From NCBI RefSeq assembly GCF_007097365.1, contig NZ_VJZR01000006.1, positions 109,120 through 173,119 of the forward strand: DNA of 64,000 nt, given 5' to 3'. This DNA comes from Flavobacterium franklandianum (GTDB taxonomy: Bacteria; Bacteroidota; Bacteroidia; Flavobacteriales; Flavobacteriaceae). Made by a program: the position numbers and the translations under genes. The notes beneath the pieces are model-generated. The model saw only the letters and a list, made by a program, of their open reading frames with translations. It had not been told where the DNA came from and ran no database searches. Position 1 is the stretch's first letter, and every line of letters starts with the position of its first letter. This document shows, piece after piece, positions 43,812-52,787 of the stretch.

Positions 43812-44630
43812 ATGGCAAACGTTAAAAAAGAAAAAGGTTCAGGTTTAGGTGGTATGATTTCAGGTATCATTATTGTATTATGTATTTTTGCAGGATGGTT
43901 AATCTGGACTTTCATCATGGGTGATGGAGCAAATTTTGAAGGAGGAGTAAACACAGGTCATCCACTTCCAGGAAATTATTTAGCAATGGTTTACAAAGGA
44001 GGACCTATTGTACCAGTTTTGATGGGATTACTTTTGATGGTAATTGTTTTCTCATTTGAGCGTTATGCTGTAATTTCTAAAGCTGCAGGAAAAAACAATC
44101 TTGACAAATTTATGTCAGAAGTTCAAACGAGTATCAAAACAGGAGATATAGAAAGTGCAATTGTAGCTTGTGACAAACAACAAGGTTCTGTTGCAAACGC
44201 AATTAGATCAGCATTAGTTAAATATCAAGATGTGAAAAAAGAAGGTTTAGAAAGCGAAGCTGCTGCAGAAACAATTCACAAAGAAATTGAAGAAGCTACT
44301 TCACTTGAAATGCCAATGTTAGAAAAACACATGACTATCCTTTCTACATTAGTTTCTTTAGGAACTCTTGCAGGATTATTAGGAACAGTTACTGGTATGA
44401 TTAAAGCGTTTGGTGCATTAGCAAGTTCAGGAACTCCTGACCAAGCTTTGTTAGCAAATGGTATTTCTGAAGCACTTATCAATACTGCAACAGGTATATC
44501 TACTTCTGCATTAGCAATTGTTGTTTACAACTTATTCACTTCAAAAATCGATACTTTAACTTATTCTATCGATGAGGCAGGTAACACTATCGTGAATACT
44601 TACAGACATTTCAGAGGTACACAAAAATAA
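43812..44630 (+). CDS. exbB: MotA/TolQ/ExbB proton channel family protein
   Basis: This 272-residue inner membrane protein has three hydrophobic segments (about 14-36, 60-85, 170-230) and the ExbB/TolQ signature LLGTVTGMIKAFGALA near 195-210, followed by the conserved pore helix ISEALINTATGISTSALAIV. It forms the proton channel that energises TonB. It leads an exbB-exbD-exbD-tonB operon. Confidence 0.92.
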   Translation: MANVKKEKGSGLGGMISGIIIVLCIFAGWLIWTFIMGDGANFEGGVNTGHPLPGNYLAMVYKGGPIVPVLMGLLLMVIVFSFERYAVISKAAGKNNLDKFMSEVQTSIKTGDIESAIVACDKQQGSVANAIRSALVKYQDVKKEGLESEAAAETIHKEIEEATSLEMPMLEKHMTILSTLVSLGTLAGLLGTVTGMIKAFGALASSGTPDQALLANGISEALINTATGISTSALAIVVYNLFTSKIDTLTYSIDEAGNTIVNTYRHFRGTQK

Positions 44631-44707
44631 TTAGTAATAATTTTTAAGGATTTAGCGTTGTATTATATACACACGCTAATTCCTTACTAATTTAAATATA
44701 AAAATTA

Positions 44708-45316
44708 ATGGCTGGTAAATCGTCCAAAAAAGCAGCGTCTATTGATATGACGGCTATGTGTGATGTGGCTTTCCTCTTGCTTACTTTTTTTATTTTGACC
44801 GCCACGGCCAAAATACCAGAAGCTTTGCCTGTGGATACACCGCAATCTACTGTACAAACCAAATTGCCCGAAACGGATTTGGCTACTTTGACCATTGGTA
44901 AAGGAAAAGTATTTTTTGATTTGAAAGGAAGAGAAATTCGTGTAAAAACGCTCGAATTGATGGGTCAAAAATATGGTGTTGAGTTTACTGATGATGAAAA
45001 ATCAAAATTCGCATTGATGGAAGGAATTGGAGTTCCAATTCTGAATTTGAAGCAACTTATAGGAATGAAAACTGCTGAACGTAGTAAAGCAGGTCAACCA
45101 GGAGTGCCTACGGATTCACTAGATAATCAATTAAAAGAATGGGTTTATAATGCTCGTATTGCAAATATTGAGATTAATGATAAGGAATTGCAAATAGCTA
45201 TCAAAGGAGATGCAAAAGAAGAATATCCAGCTATTCGTAAAGTAATGGATATTTTACAAGACCAAAAAATCAATAGCTTTAGTTTAGTTACTGGTTTAAG
45301 AGGAAAGAATTTTTAA
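44708..45316 (+). CDS. exbD: ExbD/TolR family biopolymer transport protein (first copy)
   Basis: This 202-residue protein has one N-terminal membrane segment; the proton-path Asp lies in IDMTAMCDVAFLLLTFFILTA (Asp20 region). The periplasmic part is longer than in E. coli ExbD (141 residues), with an insert near 85-140. It partners ExbB. The doubled exbD genes are typical of Bacteroidetes, where one copy may be specialised. Confidence 0.9.
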   Translation: MAGKSSKKAASIDMTAMCDVAFLLLTFFILTATAKIPEALPVDTPQSTVQTKLPETDLATLTIGKGKVFFDLKGREIRVKTLELMGQKYGVEFTDDEKSKFALMEGIGVPILNLKQLIGMKTAERSKAGQPGVPTDSLDNQLKEWVYNARIANIEINDKELQIAIKGDAKEEYPAIRKVMDILQDQKINSFSLVTGLRGKNF

Positions 45317-45335
45317 TTAAAAAAAATACACTAAA

Positions 45336-45896
45336 ATGGCTGAATTAAATACAGGCGACAGTGGAGGCGGTAAGGACAAAAAAGTAAGAAGTAAAAAACA
45401 AAATTCAAAAGTAGATTTAACTGCTATGGTGGATTTGGCCTTCCTATTAATCACGTTCTTTATGCTTACTACTACCTTGTCTAAACCACAATCTATGAAT
45501 TTGGGGTTGCCAGATAAACAAGATGATCCATCAGAAAAGCCAATCAAAGTAGATGAAAATCGCACTATGACCATATTACTAGGCGATAATGACAAATTGG
45601 TTCGTTACGTAGGTTTGTTAGCTACTCCAGTTGCTGGAGGTACTCCCAAAGATTTCACGTATGGTAAAGAAGGAATTCGCGCAGAATTAATGTCAAGAAA
45701 GGAATCAGTTTTGGCATATTCTACGGCAAAAGGTAAACCTAAAAACGGGATGATTGTCATTATTAAACCAAGTAAGAAATCAAACTATCGTAATTTAGTT
45801 GACATTCTTGACGAAATGGCGATTGTTGACGTACCAACTTATGCAATTGTAAATGAGTTTACACCTGAAGAAACAAAATTGTTAGAAGGAAAATAA
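45336..45896 (+). CDS. exbD: ExbD/TolR family biopolymer transport protein (second copy)
   Basis: This 186-residue protein has a charged N-terminus (GGGKDKKVRSKKQNSK), then the conserved membrane helix VDLTAMVDLAFLLITFFML with the proton-path Asp, and a periplasmic domain. It differs enough from the first copy (little similarity outside the helix) to suggest an old duplication. The 19-bp gap to the first exbD shows cotranscription. Confidence 0.9.
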   Translation: MAELNTGDSGGGKDKKVRSKKQNSKVDLTAMVDLAFLLITFFMLTTTLSKPQSMNLGLPDKQDDPSEKPIKVDENRTMTILLGDNDKLVRYVGLLATPVAGGTPKDFTYGKEGIRAELMSRKESVLAYSTAKGKPKNGMIVIIKPSKKSNYRNLVDILDEMAIVDVPTYAIVNEFTPEETKLLEGK

Positions 45897-45937
45897 GATT
45901 TGATCTTAAAAACCTAATAACCTAATAATTAAGAAAT

Positions 45938-46729
45938 ATGAAATTAGATTTATTAAATAATCAATGGCTTGAAATTGTTTTCGAAGGACGTAATAAGCGC
46001 TATGGCGCTTACGATTTGAGAAAATCAATAACTAAGAACACAACAAGAGCCTTTATCATTGGAACCGTTGTTTTTGCAATTCTTGTAAGTATACCTACTT
46101 TAATGCGTATGATTCCGGATGCCCAAGACGATACAACATTGGACCAAAAAATAACAGCAGTAAAGATGCCTCCTAAAAAGGAGAAACCAAAAGAAAATCT
46201 TCCACCACCTCCACCACCTCCACCGAAAGTGGATCAAGTGAAATTTGTGAAACCTGTGGTTGCTAAAGCAGATGAAGTTGTTGAAGAGATTGTAGTTATC
46301 AAAGATCTTAAAGACAAAAATATCGGTAAAGAAACTATAAAAGGAGATCCAGATGCTGAATTAACAGTTGAACCAGTTGGTACAGGTGTTGCTGCAGTTG
46401 TTGAAGAAGACAATACGGTTTACAACACAGCAGGAATTGAGGTTAAACCTGATTTTCCTGGCGGAATGGAGAAATTCAACCAATTTGTTGCTAAAAATTA
46501 TCAGGCTCCAGATGAGGAAGGCCTTAAAGGTAAGGTATATGTAACATTTGTAGTGGAAAAAGATGGGTCATTAACGGATATCAAAGTTCTTAGAGATATT
46601 GGTTACGGTACAGGAAAAGAAGCTATTCGTGTATTAAATAAATGCCCGAGATGGACTCCTGGTGAGCAAAACGGAAAAAAAGTAAGATGTACTTTCAGCT
46701 TGCCAATTAGCATTCAAACAGCTGAATAA
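45938..46729 (+). CDS. tonB: TonB family energy transducer
   Basis: This 263-residue protein has a short cytoplasmic N-terminus (GRNKRYGAYDLRK, typical of Bacteroidetes TonB), a membrane segment at about 40-55 and a Pro/Lys-rich spacer with eight consecutive prolines. The C-terminal TonB domain (about 170-263) has PDFPGGMEKFNQFVAKNY, GKVYVTFVVEKDG and GYGTGKEAIRVL. It spans the periplasm to open outer-membrane TonB-dependent receptors. The stop overlaps the next start by one base (TAATG). Confidence 0.92.
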   Translation: MKLDLLNNQWLEIVFEGRNKRYGAYDLRKSITKNTTRAFIIGTVVFAILVSIPTLMRMIPDAQDDTTLDQKITAVKMPPKKEKPKENLPPPPPPPPKVDQVKFVKPVVAKADEVVEEIVVIKDLKDKNIGKETIKGDPDAELTVEPVGTGVAAVVEEDNTVYNTAGIEVKPDFPGGMEKFNQFVAKNYQAPDEEGLKGKVYVTFVVEKDGSLTDIKVLRDIGYGTGKEAIRVLNKCPRWTPGEQNGKKVRCTFSLPISIQTAE

Positions 46730-46959
46730 TGTTAAACACAAGTATCCAAAACTTCAAAAAGAAATCGCTCAAAGAGCGGTTTCTTTTCGTTATAGGTATG
46801 TTGGTCTTTATTGCCTATTTCATTTTAGGTCTAATTTTTATATTTTGGAAATCTATGCCTATTGCAATGGAACCCATTTATAGAATATCGTTTGGTGTGC
46901 TTTTAATCGTGTATTCGTTTGTGCGCTTTTTTAGGATTTTTAACTTAAATAATGAATAG
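46729..46959 (+). CDS. Small two-helix membrane protein
   Basis: This 76-residue protein is mostly two hydrophobic segments (about 18-41 and 49-68) with a basic N-terminus (KKKSLKERF). It is unrecognised by family. The one-base overlap with tonB and the 2-bp gap to the next gene place it firmly in the operon, so it is likely to be translated. A role in the TonB system is inferred from position. Confidence 0.7.
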   Translation: MLNTSIQNFKKKSLKERFLFVIGMLVFIAYFILGLIFIFWKSMPIAMEPIYRISFGVLLIVYSFVRFFRIFNLNNE

Positions 46960-46961
46960 AT

Positions 46962-47882
46962 ATGTTTAAAAAGAGCAAGCTTTTTTTATTAGGATTAGTA
47001 TGTGTTTGTTTAGTTATGTGTAACAAATCAGATCAATCTAATGGCAACAAGGAATCAATAATAAAAGGTTCTGCAACTATTCTTGTTGACGAAACCTTGA
47101 CCCCTATAATGGAAGATCAGGTTGCTGTTTTTGAAAGTAAATATGATGCTAAAATCAAAATTGTTTCTAAATCGGAAGCTGAATTAGTTGTTTCATTGTT
47201 CAAAGAGAAGTCAGGTATTGCAATTTTGACCAGAAATTTAACAATAAATGAAAATAAAATCTTTCAGCAAAAAAAAATCACACCAAAAATAACTAAATTT
47301 GCAACAGATGCAATTGCTTTTATTTCTAACAAAAGCAATAAAGACACTTTGATTGAGTTAAAGTTAGTAATAGATTACATGCAAGGGAAACAAAATCCGA
47401 AAATTAAAGGATTGGTTTTTGACAATCCCAATTCAAGTACAGTTCGTTTTATGAATGAACTTGCAGGAATAAATGCTTTTCCGAAAGAGGGAGTTTACTC
47501 CTTCAAGACGAACCAAGAGGTTATTAAGTTTGTTGCCGAAAATGATGGAATGATTGGCGTAGTAGGAGTAAATTGGTTGTCTCAACCAATGCCAATTATG
47601 CAAGAATATGTTGAAAAAGTTAGCATATTGAGCGTGAAGAGTGCCTCTAGCAGCAAATTTTATTCACCAAGTCAAAACAATATTGCAGAAGGTAAATACC
47701 CTTTGGCACGCGATTTGTATATCATAAATGCACAAGGATATTCAGGATTAGGAATGGGTTTTGCCTCATTTATAGCAGGTGATATCGGACAAAGAATAAT
47801 TTTGAAGTCAGGATTATTACCCGTAAGAGTACCAGGCAGAAGAATTAACATTAGGAATGAGATAAATAATGAGAAGAAATAA
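46962..47882 (+). CDS. PstS-like substrate-binding lipoprotein
   Basis: This 306-residue protein has a lipoprotein signal peptide with lipobox LVMC (Cys20). The mature part resembles PstS-like phosphate-binding proteins: GSATILVDETLTPIMEDQVAVFE, then VFDNPNSSTVRFMNELAG and GMIGVVGVNWLS. No pst transporter genes follow. In this operon the protein probably has a role other than phosphate uptake; such genes are found beside exbD-tonB in Bacteroidetes. Ligand unknown. Confidence 0.82.
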   Translation: MFKKSKLFLLGLVCVCLVMCNKSDQSNGNKESIIKGSATILVDETLTPIMEDQVAVFESKYDAKIKIVSKSEAELVVSLFKEKSGIAILTRNLTINENKIFQQKKITPKITKFATDAIAFISNKSNKDTLIELKLVIDYMQGKQNPKIKGLVFDNPNSSTVRFMNELAGINAFPKEGVYSFKTNQEVIKFVAENDGMIGVVGVNWLSQPMPIMQEYVEKVSILSVKSASSSKFYSPSQNNIAEGKYPLARDLYIINAQGYSGLGMGFASFIAGDIGQRIILKSGLLPVRVPGRRINIRNEINNEKK

Positions 47883-47898
47883 ATAAATATAATACGAG

Positions 47899-49569
47899 AT
47901 GAACACACTTAAATTTTTTAGTATAGCTTTTTTATCATCAGTTACTCTGGGGTTTGCCCAAGATGTTAACCAAGCAAGAAAAGCAGTTGATGCAGAACAG
48001 TATGAAAAAGCAAAATCGATTTTAAAATCGATAATTAAAGTTAATCCTATTGATGGAAAAGCTAATTTTATACTTGGTAATGTGTATTTAATTCAGACTG
48101 AAACGGATTCTGCTAAAATTTCTTTTCAAAGAGGATTGGCAGGGACTGAAGGCTCTAGATTAAATTACATTGGTTTAGGAATAATAGATTTGGACAGCGG
48201 TAATACTATTGCTGCCGAAGCAAATTTTGCCTTAGCGTTGAAGGATACAAAAAAGAAAGATATTGAAGAATTAGTTGCTATAGGTAGAGCATATACTTAT
48301 TCTATTAAGCCTAACTACAAAAAAGCAATTGAATATTTGAATAAAGCCAAGGCTATTAATTTAAATGACGCATTAACTCAATTAGCCATTGGTGACGCTT
48401 ATTATGGAGACAAAAACCAAAATGAGGCTTATGCGGCATACAGAAATGCCTTTCAATTTGATCCTACATTATTGAGAGCAAAAATGCAATTAGGTGTTTT
48501 ATTAAAAGGAGCAAAATCCTATGATGAAGCCATTAAATCTTTCAATGAAGTTATTGCAATAAACCCTAGCTATGGCCCAGTTTACAGAGAGTTAGCCGAA
48601 ACTTATTATAAATGGGGAAGAAATAAGCCTTCGAAATCTACTGAATATATGCAAACGGCTATCACTTATTATGAAAAATATCTTGGTTTAACAGATCAAT
48701 CGTTGCACTCTAGAATGCGACATGCTGACTTCCTAGTTCTAGTAAAAGACTACAAAGCTTTAGAAGTAGAAGCTAATAAAATGATTGAAATGGATAAAGT
48801 AAATCCTAGAATCTTTCGTTACCTAGGATATTCTGCTTATGAAAATGGCAATGTTGATCTTGCGATAAAATCGTTAGATAGTTTTATAGCTAATCCAGTT
48901 AATAAAGTAATAGCAAATGATTATTTGTATTTAGCAATGGCTAAATTCAAAAAAGGCTTGGCTGCTGATGAACTCTCGATTGATTCAACTTTTTTTGATT
49001 CTGGTTTAGCCGATATTAGAAAAGCAATAGAAATTGAACCATTGATTATTGAAGATTTGAATGAAGTTGGTAAAAAATTATTTTCAATGAAATTGTATAA
49101 AGAAGCTATTCCCGTTTTCGAGTTTGGAACAACAAATACAGAATATAAAAATTATATAGAGGATAATATTTATTATGGTTTGTCGATTTATTATGCCAAT
49201 AACAAAAAAGATACTACACCAAATCCTATTGATTTGCAAAAAGCCGATCTAGCTTTTGATAAGGTGATAACAGCCTCTCCTTCATACCAAGATGCTTATC
49301 TATATAGAGCTAGAACGAATAGTTTGATAGGTAATGATGAAATGACGATAAAACATTATGAAACCTACATTGCAAAAATTACTGAGAAAGGTCCAGAAGA
49401 GCTAGCAAAACCAACTACTACTAAAAAAGTTGTTGAATCTTATAATAATATTGCAGCTAGTTATGCAAATACCGATAAAGTAAAAGCAATTGAGTTTTTA
49501 ACTAAAACACTTACTATTGACCCAACAAATCCTTATGCAACGGAGTCATTAGCTAAATTAAAAAAATAA
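47899..49569 (+). CDS. TPR-repeat periplasmic protein
   Basis: This 556-residue protein has a signal peptide (about 1-20, ending GFAQ) and many tetratricopeptide units. Clear ones are near 30-65, 130-165 (KKAIEYLNKAKAINLNDA), 200-235 (DEAIKSFNEVIAINPSYGP) and the last at about 515-550. TPRs form a helical scaffold for protein binding. It ends the ExbB-TonB operon and is followed by a strong terminator. Confidence 0.88.
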   Translation: MNTLKFFSIAFLSSVTLGFAQDVNQARKAVDAEQYEKAKSILKSIIKVNPIDGKANFILGNVYLIQTETDSAKISFQRGLAGTEGSRLNYIGLGIIDLDSGNTIAAEANFALALKDTKKKDIEELVAIGRAYTYSIKPNYKKAIEYLNKAKAINLNDALTQLAIGDAYYGDKNQNEAYAAYRNAFQFDPTLLRAKMQLGVLLKGAKSYDEAIKSFNEVIAINPSYGPVYRELAETYYKWGRNKPSKSTEYMQTAITYYEKYLGLTDQSLHSRMRHADFLVLVKDYKALEVEANKMIEMDKVNPRIFRYLGYSAYENGNVDLAIKSLDSFIANPVNKVIANDYLYLAMAKFKKGLAADELSIDSTFFDSGLADIRKAIEIEPLIIEDLNEVGKKLFSMKLYKEAIPVFEFGTTNTEYKNYIEDNIYYGLSIYYANNKKDTTPNPIDLQKADLAFDKVITASPSYQDAYLYRARTNSLIGNDEMTIKHYETYIAKITEKGPEELAKPTTTKKVVESYNNIAASYANTDKVKAIEFLTKTLTIDPTNPYATESLAKLKK

Positions 49570-49594
49570 TATTTTAATTTAGATTACAATAAAG

Positions 49595-49625
49595 ACCGAT
49601 AGCTTTTTAAGCTATCGGTTTTTTT
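49595..49625 (+). terminator. Intrinsic terminator of the exbB-tonB operon
   Basis: The perfect stem ACCGATAGCTT/AAGCTATCGGT (49595-49605, 49609-49619) is followed by T7. Confidence 0.92.
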
Positions 49626-49654
49626 ATGAGAACAAGTCAACGTTTTAAATTCAC

Positions 49655-49662
49655 TATCTTTG
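49655..49662 (+). promoter_or_regulatory. -7 element of queE
   Basis: TATCTTTG matches TAnnTTTG, 18 bp before the queE ATG. Confidence 0.5.
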
Positions 49663-49679
49663 CACTTTAAATAAAAAAA

Positions 49680-50312
49680 ATGTTATCAAAAGAAATACAA
49701 TTAGAAGTTAATAAAGGTGCAATGCTTCCCTTAATGGAAGAATTTTACACCATTCAAGGCGAAGGTTTTCATACAGGAACTGCGGCTTATTTCATAAGAA
49801 TTGGAGGTTGCGATGTGGGTTGCCATTGGTGTGATGTGAAGGAAAGCTGGAATGCCGAATTGCATCCCCCAACAAGCATCGATTTGATTGTTGCCAATGC
49901 CAATAAATATGCCGATACCGTTGTGGTAACTGGAGGAGAACCCTTGACTTGGGATATGACTTTATTGACACAAAAGTTAAAAGAACAAAACTTAAAAATC
50001 CACATCGAAACTTCTGGAGCGTATGAACTTTCTGGAACTTGGGACTGGATTTGCCTTTCGCCAAAGAAAAATAAATTGCCAACACAAACCGTTTATGACA
50101 AAGCTCACGAGTTGAAGGTAATCATATTTAACAAACATGACTTCATTTTCGCCGAAGAACAAGCCGAAAAAGTAAATAAAAATGCCATTTTGTTTCTTCA
50201 ACCAGAATGGAGCAAAAAAGAAGAAATGACACCGCTTATTGTTGAATATGTGATGAACAATCCAAAATGGCGCGTTTCTTTACAAACACACAAATACTTG
50301 AATATTCCTTGA
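49680..50312 (+). CDS. queE: 7-carboxy-7-deazaguanine synthase
   Basis: This 210-residue radical SAM enzyme has a CxxxCxxC cluster motif (GGCDVGCHWCD, about 43-53) with the shortened spacing seen in one branch of QueE. It also has VTGGEPL, and an N-terminal EEFYTIQGEGFHTGTAA that binds the substrate in QueE. It converts carboxy-tetrahydropterin to carboxy-deazaguanine in queuosine synthesis. The stop is followed one base later by the start of the broken TonB-domain gene. Confidence 0.93.
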   Translation: MLSKEIQLEVNKGAMLPLMEEFYTIQGEGFHTGTAAYFIRIGGCDVGCHWCDVKESWNAELHPPTSIDLIVANANKYADTVVVTGGEPLTWDMTLLTQKLKEQNLKIHIETSGAYELSGTWDWICLSPKKNKLPTQTVYDKAHELKVIIFNKHDFIFAEEQAEKVNKNAILFLQPEWSKKEEMTPLIVEYVMNNPKWRVSLQTHKYLNIP

Positions 50313-50313
50313 T

Positions 50314-50710
50314 ATGAAGAACTTTTTAATTTTGGCAATTGCAATCTTCTCTTTGCAAATGGTTTCTGCCCAAGAGGTCAATAACATTTCTGATAATCTA
50401 ATATATGATATAAAAGGACTTGATGAAAAACCTGATTTTCCTGGCGGAAGGGATGAGTTTTATAAATTTATTGCCAAATAATTTAGGACTCCAAAAGTTA
50501 AAGGATTAGTAGGGAAAGTTTATATGTCTTTTATTATAGAAAAAGACGCAAGTATTAGTGAAATAAAGGTATTGCGTGACAGTGGATATGGAACAGGAGA
50601 AGAAGCAATTCGAGTTTTGAAGCTTTCACCAAATTGGAAACCAGATGAGCAAGATGGAAAAAAAAGTTAGATGTAGCTATGGTTTGCCAATATCAATAGA
50701 CACAAGATAA
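50314..50710 (+). pseudogene. Broken TonB C-terminal domain protein gene
   Basis: It translates as a signal peptide (MKNFLILAIAIFSLQMVSA) then GLDEKPDFPGGRDEFYKFIAK, a TAA at codon 56 (50479-50481), FRTPKVKGLVGKVYMSFIIEKDASISEIKVL... and a frameshift in an A8 run (50658-50665). After the shift it resumes as VRCSYGLPISIDTR, stop. The domain closely matches the end of the TonB at 45938 (GKVYVTFVVEKDG). A signal peptide in place of a membrane anchor and proline spacer suggests the parent was an exported single-domain protein. Confidence 0.9.
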
Positions 50711-50718
50711 AAATTTTT

Positions 50719-50742
50719 CCAAACATTGTTTGGGATTTTTTT
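50719..50742 (+). terminator. Intrinsic terminator after the broken gene
   Basis: The stem CCAAAC/GTTTGG (50719-50724, 50728-50733) has a 3-nt loop and a T7 run. Confidence 0.65.
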
Positions 50743-50762
50743 ATATTTACAAAAAATATAAA

Positions 50763-51920
50763 ATGAAATCGCAATTCCTTTTAGACGAAACTATCACCTT
50801 CTTAAATCACGGTTCGTTTGGCGCTTGTCCAAAACCCATTTTTGAGGAATACCAACGGTTGCAATTGGAATTAGAAACCGAACCGGTTTATTTTATCCAA
50901 AAAAAAGCTGCGGGATATTTGAAAACCGCCAGAGAAAGATTGGCAAAATATGTGGGTTGTGATTCGGTGGATTTGTTTTTTACGCCAAACCCAACCTTTG
51001 CCATCAACACTATAATGCGAAGTTTGCATTTGGAGTCTGGCGATGAAATTCTAAGTACAAATCACGAATATGGTGCAATGGACAGAACTTGGAATTTTTA
51101 TTGCAAAAAATCGGGAGCCAAATACATTCGCCAAAACATTTCACTTCCAGTGGTTTCTAAAGAACAAATCTTGGAAGAATTTTGGAGTGGTTATACTTCA
51201 AAAACCAAAATTGTTTTCCTAAACCAAATCTCAAGTTGCACCGCCTTGATATTTCCAATAAAAGAAATTTGCGACAAAGCTCGTGAGTTAGGATTGATTA
51301 CTATTATTGACGGCGCACACGTTCCGGGCCAAATGGATTTGGATCTTACGGCATTAAATCCGGATTTTTATACCGGAACGCTACACAAATGGATGTTGGC
51401 GCCCAAAGGAAGTTCCTTTCTTTATGTGAAAAAATCGTTTCAGGAAATGCTCGATCCGCTTATTGTGGGTTGGGGTTACGAAAGTCTTTCTCCAGGTGAA
51501 AGCCAATTTTTAGATTATCAGGAATACCAAGGCACAAGAGATATTTCTGCTTTTTTGTGTACGCCAAAAGTCATTGATTTTCTGGAAGAAAATAATTGGG
51601 AATCCAAGACAAAAGAATGTAGAAGTATAGTCTTGAATAATTACCAACGCTTCTGTGATTTGTTCAATACACAGCCAATTTGCCCTATTACAGAAGAATT
51701 TCTTGTGCAAATGGCGAGCATTCCCATTAAAACTTCCAAACCCGTTGAGTTGAAAGAGTTGCTTTTCAATACATATAAAATCGAAATTCCAATAATGCCT
51801 TTGAATGGAGATTATTTTATACGCTATTCCATAAATGCCTATAATTCGCAGGAAGATTTGGATATTTTGTACAAAGCTTTGCAAGATATTATCGCGACTA
51901 CCGATTTGTTGGGAGTGTAA
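50763..51920 (+). CDS. Class V aminotransferase-fold PLP enzyme (isopenicillin N epimerase-like)
   Basis: This 385-residue protein has the N-terminal FLNHGSFGACPKPIFEEYQR, the IIDGAHVPGQMDL (PLP Asp) and the PLP Lys in GTLHKWMLAPKGSSFLYV. These mark the isopenicillin N epimerase-like branch, which includes cysteine desulfurase relatives and epimerases. The start at 50763 matches this N-terminus; the frame upstream covers the terminator. Substrate unknown. Confidence 0.88.
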   Translation: MKSQFLLDETITFLNHGSFGACPKPIFEEYQRLQLELETEPVYFIQKKAAGYLKTARERLAKYVGCDSVDLFFTPNPTFAINTIMRSLHLESGDEILSTNHEYGAMDRTWNFYCKKSGAKYIRQNISLPVVSKEQILEEFWSGYTSKTKIVFLNQISSCTALIFPIKEICDKARELGLITIIDGAHVPGQMDLDLTALNPDFYTGTLHKWMLAPKGSSFLYVKKSFQEMLDPLIVGWGYESLSPGESQFLDYQEYQGTRDISAFLCTPKVIDFLEENNWESKTKECRSIVLNNYQRFCDLFNTQPICPITEEFLVQMASIPIKTSKPVELKELLFNTYKIEIPIMPLNGDYFIRYSINAYNSQEDLDILYKALQDIIATTDLLGV

Positions 51921-51942
51921 AACGCAATAAAAGCCTCAAGAT

Positions 51943-52647
51943 TTAAATCGAAAGCTTCGCTAAATAATCGTAATGCTCACCTTCCATTATCAATTCGCAT
52001 TGTAATCCATTGGCGAAAGCCGCATTTTGCAAGGTATTGTAATCAATAAACATCCAATCGAAGGGTTTTTCTTTTTCGCCTTTATAGGAAATAGTAAAAA
52101 CAATTTCACCGTAATAACTCTCCCCTGGAATCCATTTCCCACCATCTCCATCGTCATCAAACATATAAATAATATCAGAACTGTCTAAAAGGATTTGGCC
52201 TCCGGGATTCAATAATGATTTTAGTTTTAAAAGAAAATTGGGGATATTTTTCAGTCTTCCGCACATTCCGGCACCATTCATCAAAAGTAAAATAGTGTCA
52301 AATTTCTCGTTTTCCAAAGTCATTACATCTTGAACTTTGGCCTTTTTCAAACCACGAAGCAAACAAGCCTGAATGGCATTTGGAGAAATATCAATTGAGG
52401 TTACGTCAAGATTTCGATCGTTTTGCAAAGACAAACTATGACTTCCTGCGCCACAACCTACATCGAGGATTTTTCCTTTTGCTAATTGAAGAGCGTGTTG
52501 TTCCATTTTCGGCATTTCAGTATAAGAACGAAATAGATAAGCAACACTCATTTCATCTTCTTCAGAAATGGTGGTTTCGGTGATTAAATCCTCTGGAGAA
52601 TTATTAGTTTGATAATCGAGTATGGCTTTTCCGAAAAGATCTTTCAT
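51943..52647 (-). CDS. Class I SAM-dependent methyltransferase
   Basis: This 234-residue protein has motif I ILDVGCGAGSHSL (about 59-71), the acidic motif II VTSIDISPNAIQACL, and motif LNPGGQILLDSSD (about 150-162). It transfers a methyl group from SAM to an unknown small substrate. It converges on the PLP enzyme gene and is divergent from the YkgJ-type gene. Confidence 0.87.
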   Translation of the reverse strand: MKDLFGKAILDYQTNNSPEDLITETTISEEDEMSVAYLFRSYTEMPKMEQHALQLAKGKILDVGCGAGSHSLSLQNDRNLDVTSIDISPNAIQACLLRGLKKAKVQDVMTLENEKFDTILLLMNGAGMCGRLKNIPNFLLKLKSLLNPGGQILLDSSDIIYMFDDDGDGGKWIPGESYYGEIVFTISYKGEKEKPFDWMFIDYNTLQNAAFANGLQCELIMEGEHYDYLAKLSI

Positions 52648-52762
52648 TGAATAAAAGGTTTGTGTTTTTAATTTCCCTCTCGAAATCGAAGATTCAACGA
52701 CTCCAAAACCAGTATTAACTGGAGCTATAGTGGGTAGTGGTGTGTTTTTAAGTTTTATTGGC

Positions 52763-52770
52763 TACTTTTG
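52763..52770 (+). promoter_or_regulatory. -7 element of the YkgJ-type gene
   Basis: TACTTTTG matches TAnnTTTG and puts the transcript start near 52777. This rules out a translation start at 52758 and favours the TTG at 52788. Confidence 0.55.
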
Positions 52771-52787
52771 TATCAAAATATTTAAAC

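Noticed and set aside
52758..52787. Upstream TTG start of the YkgJ-type gene
   Set aside because: The start would lie before or within the -7 element at 52763-52770.
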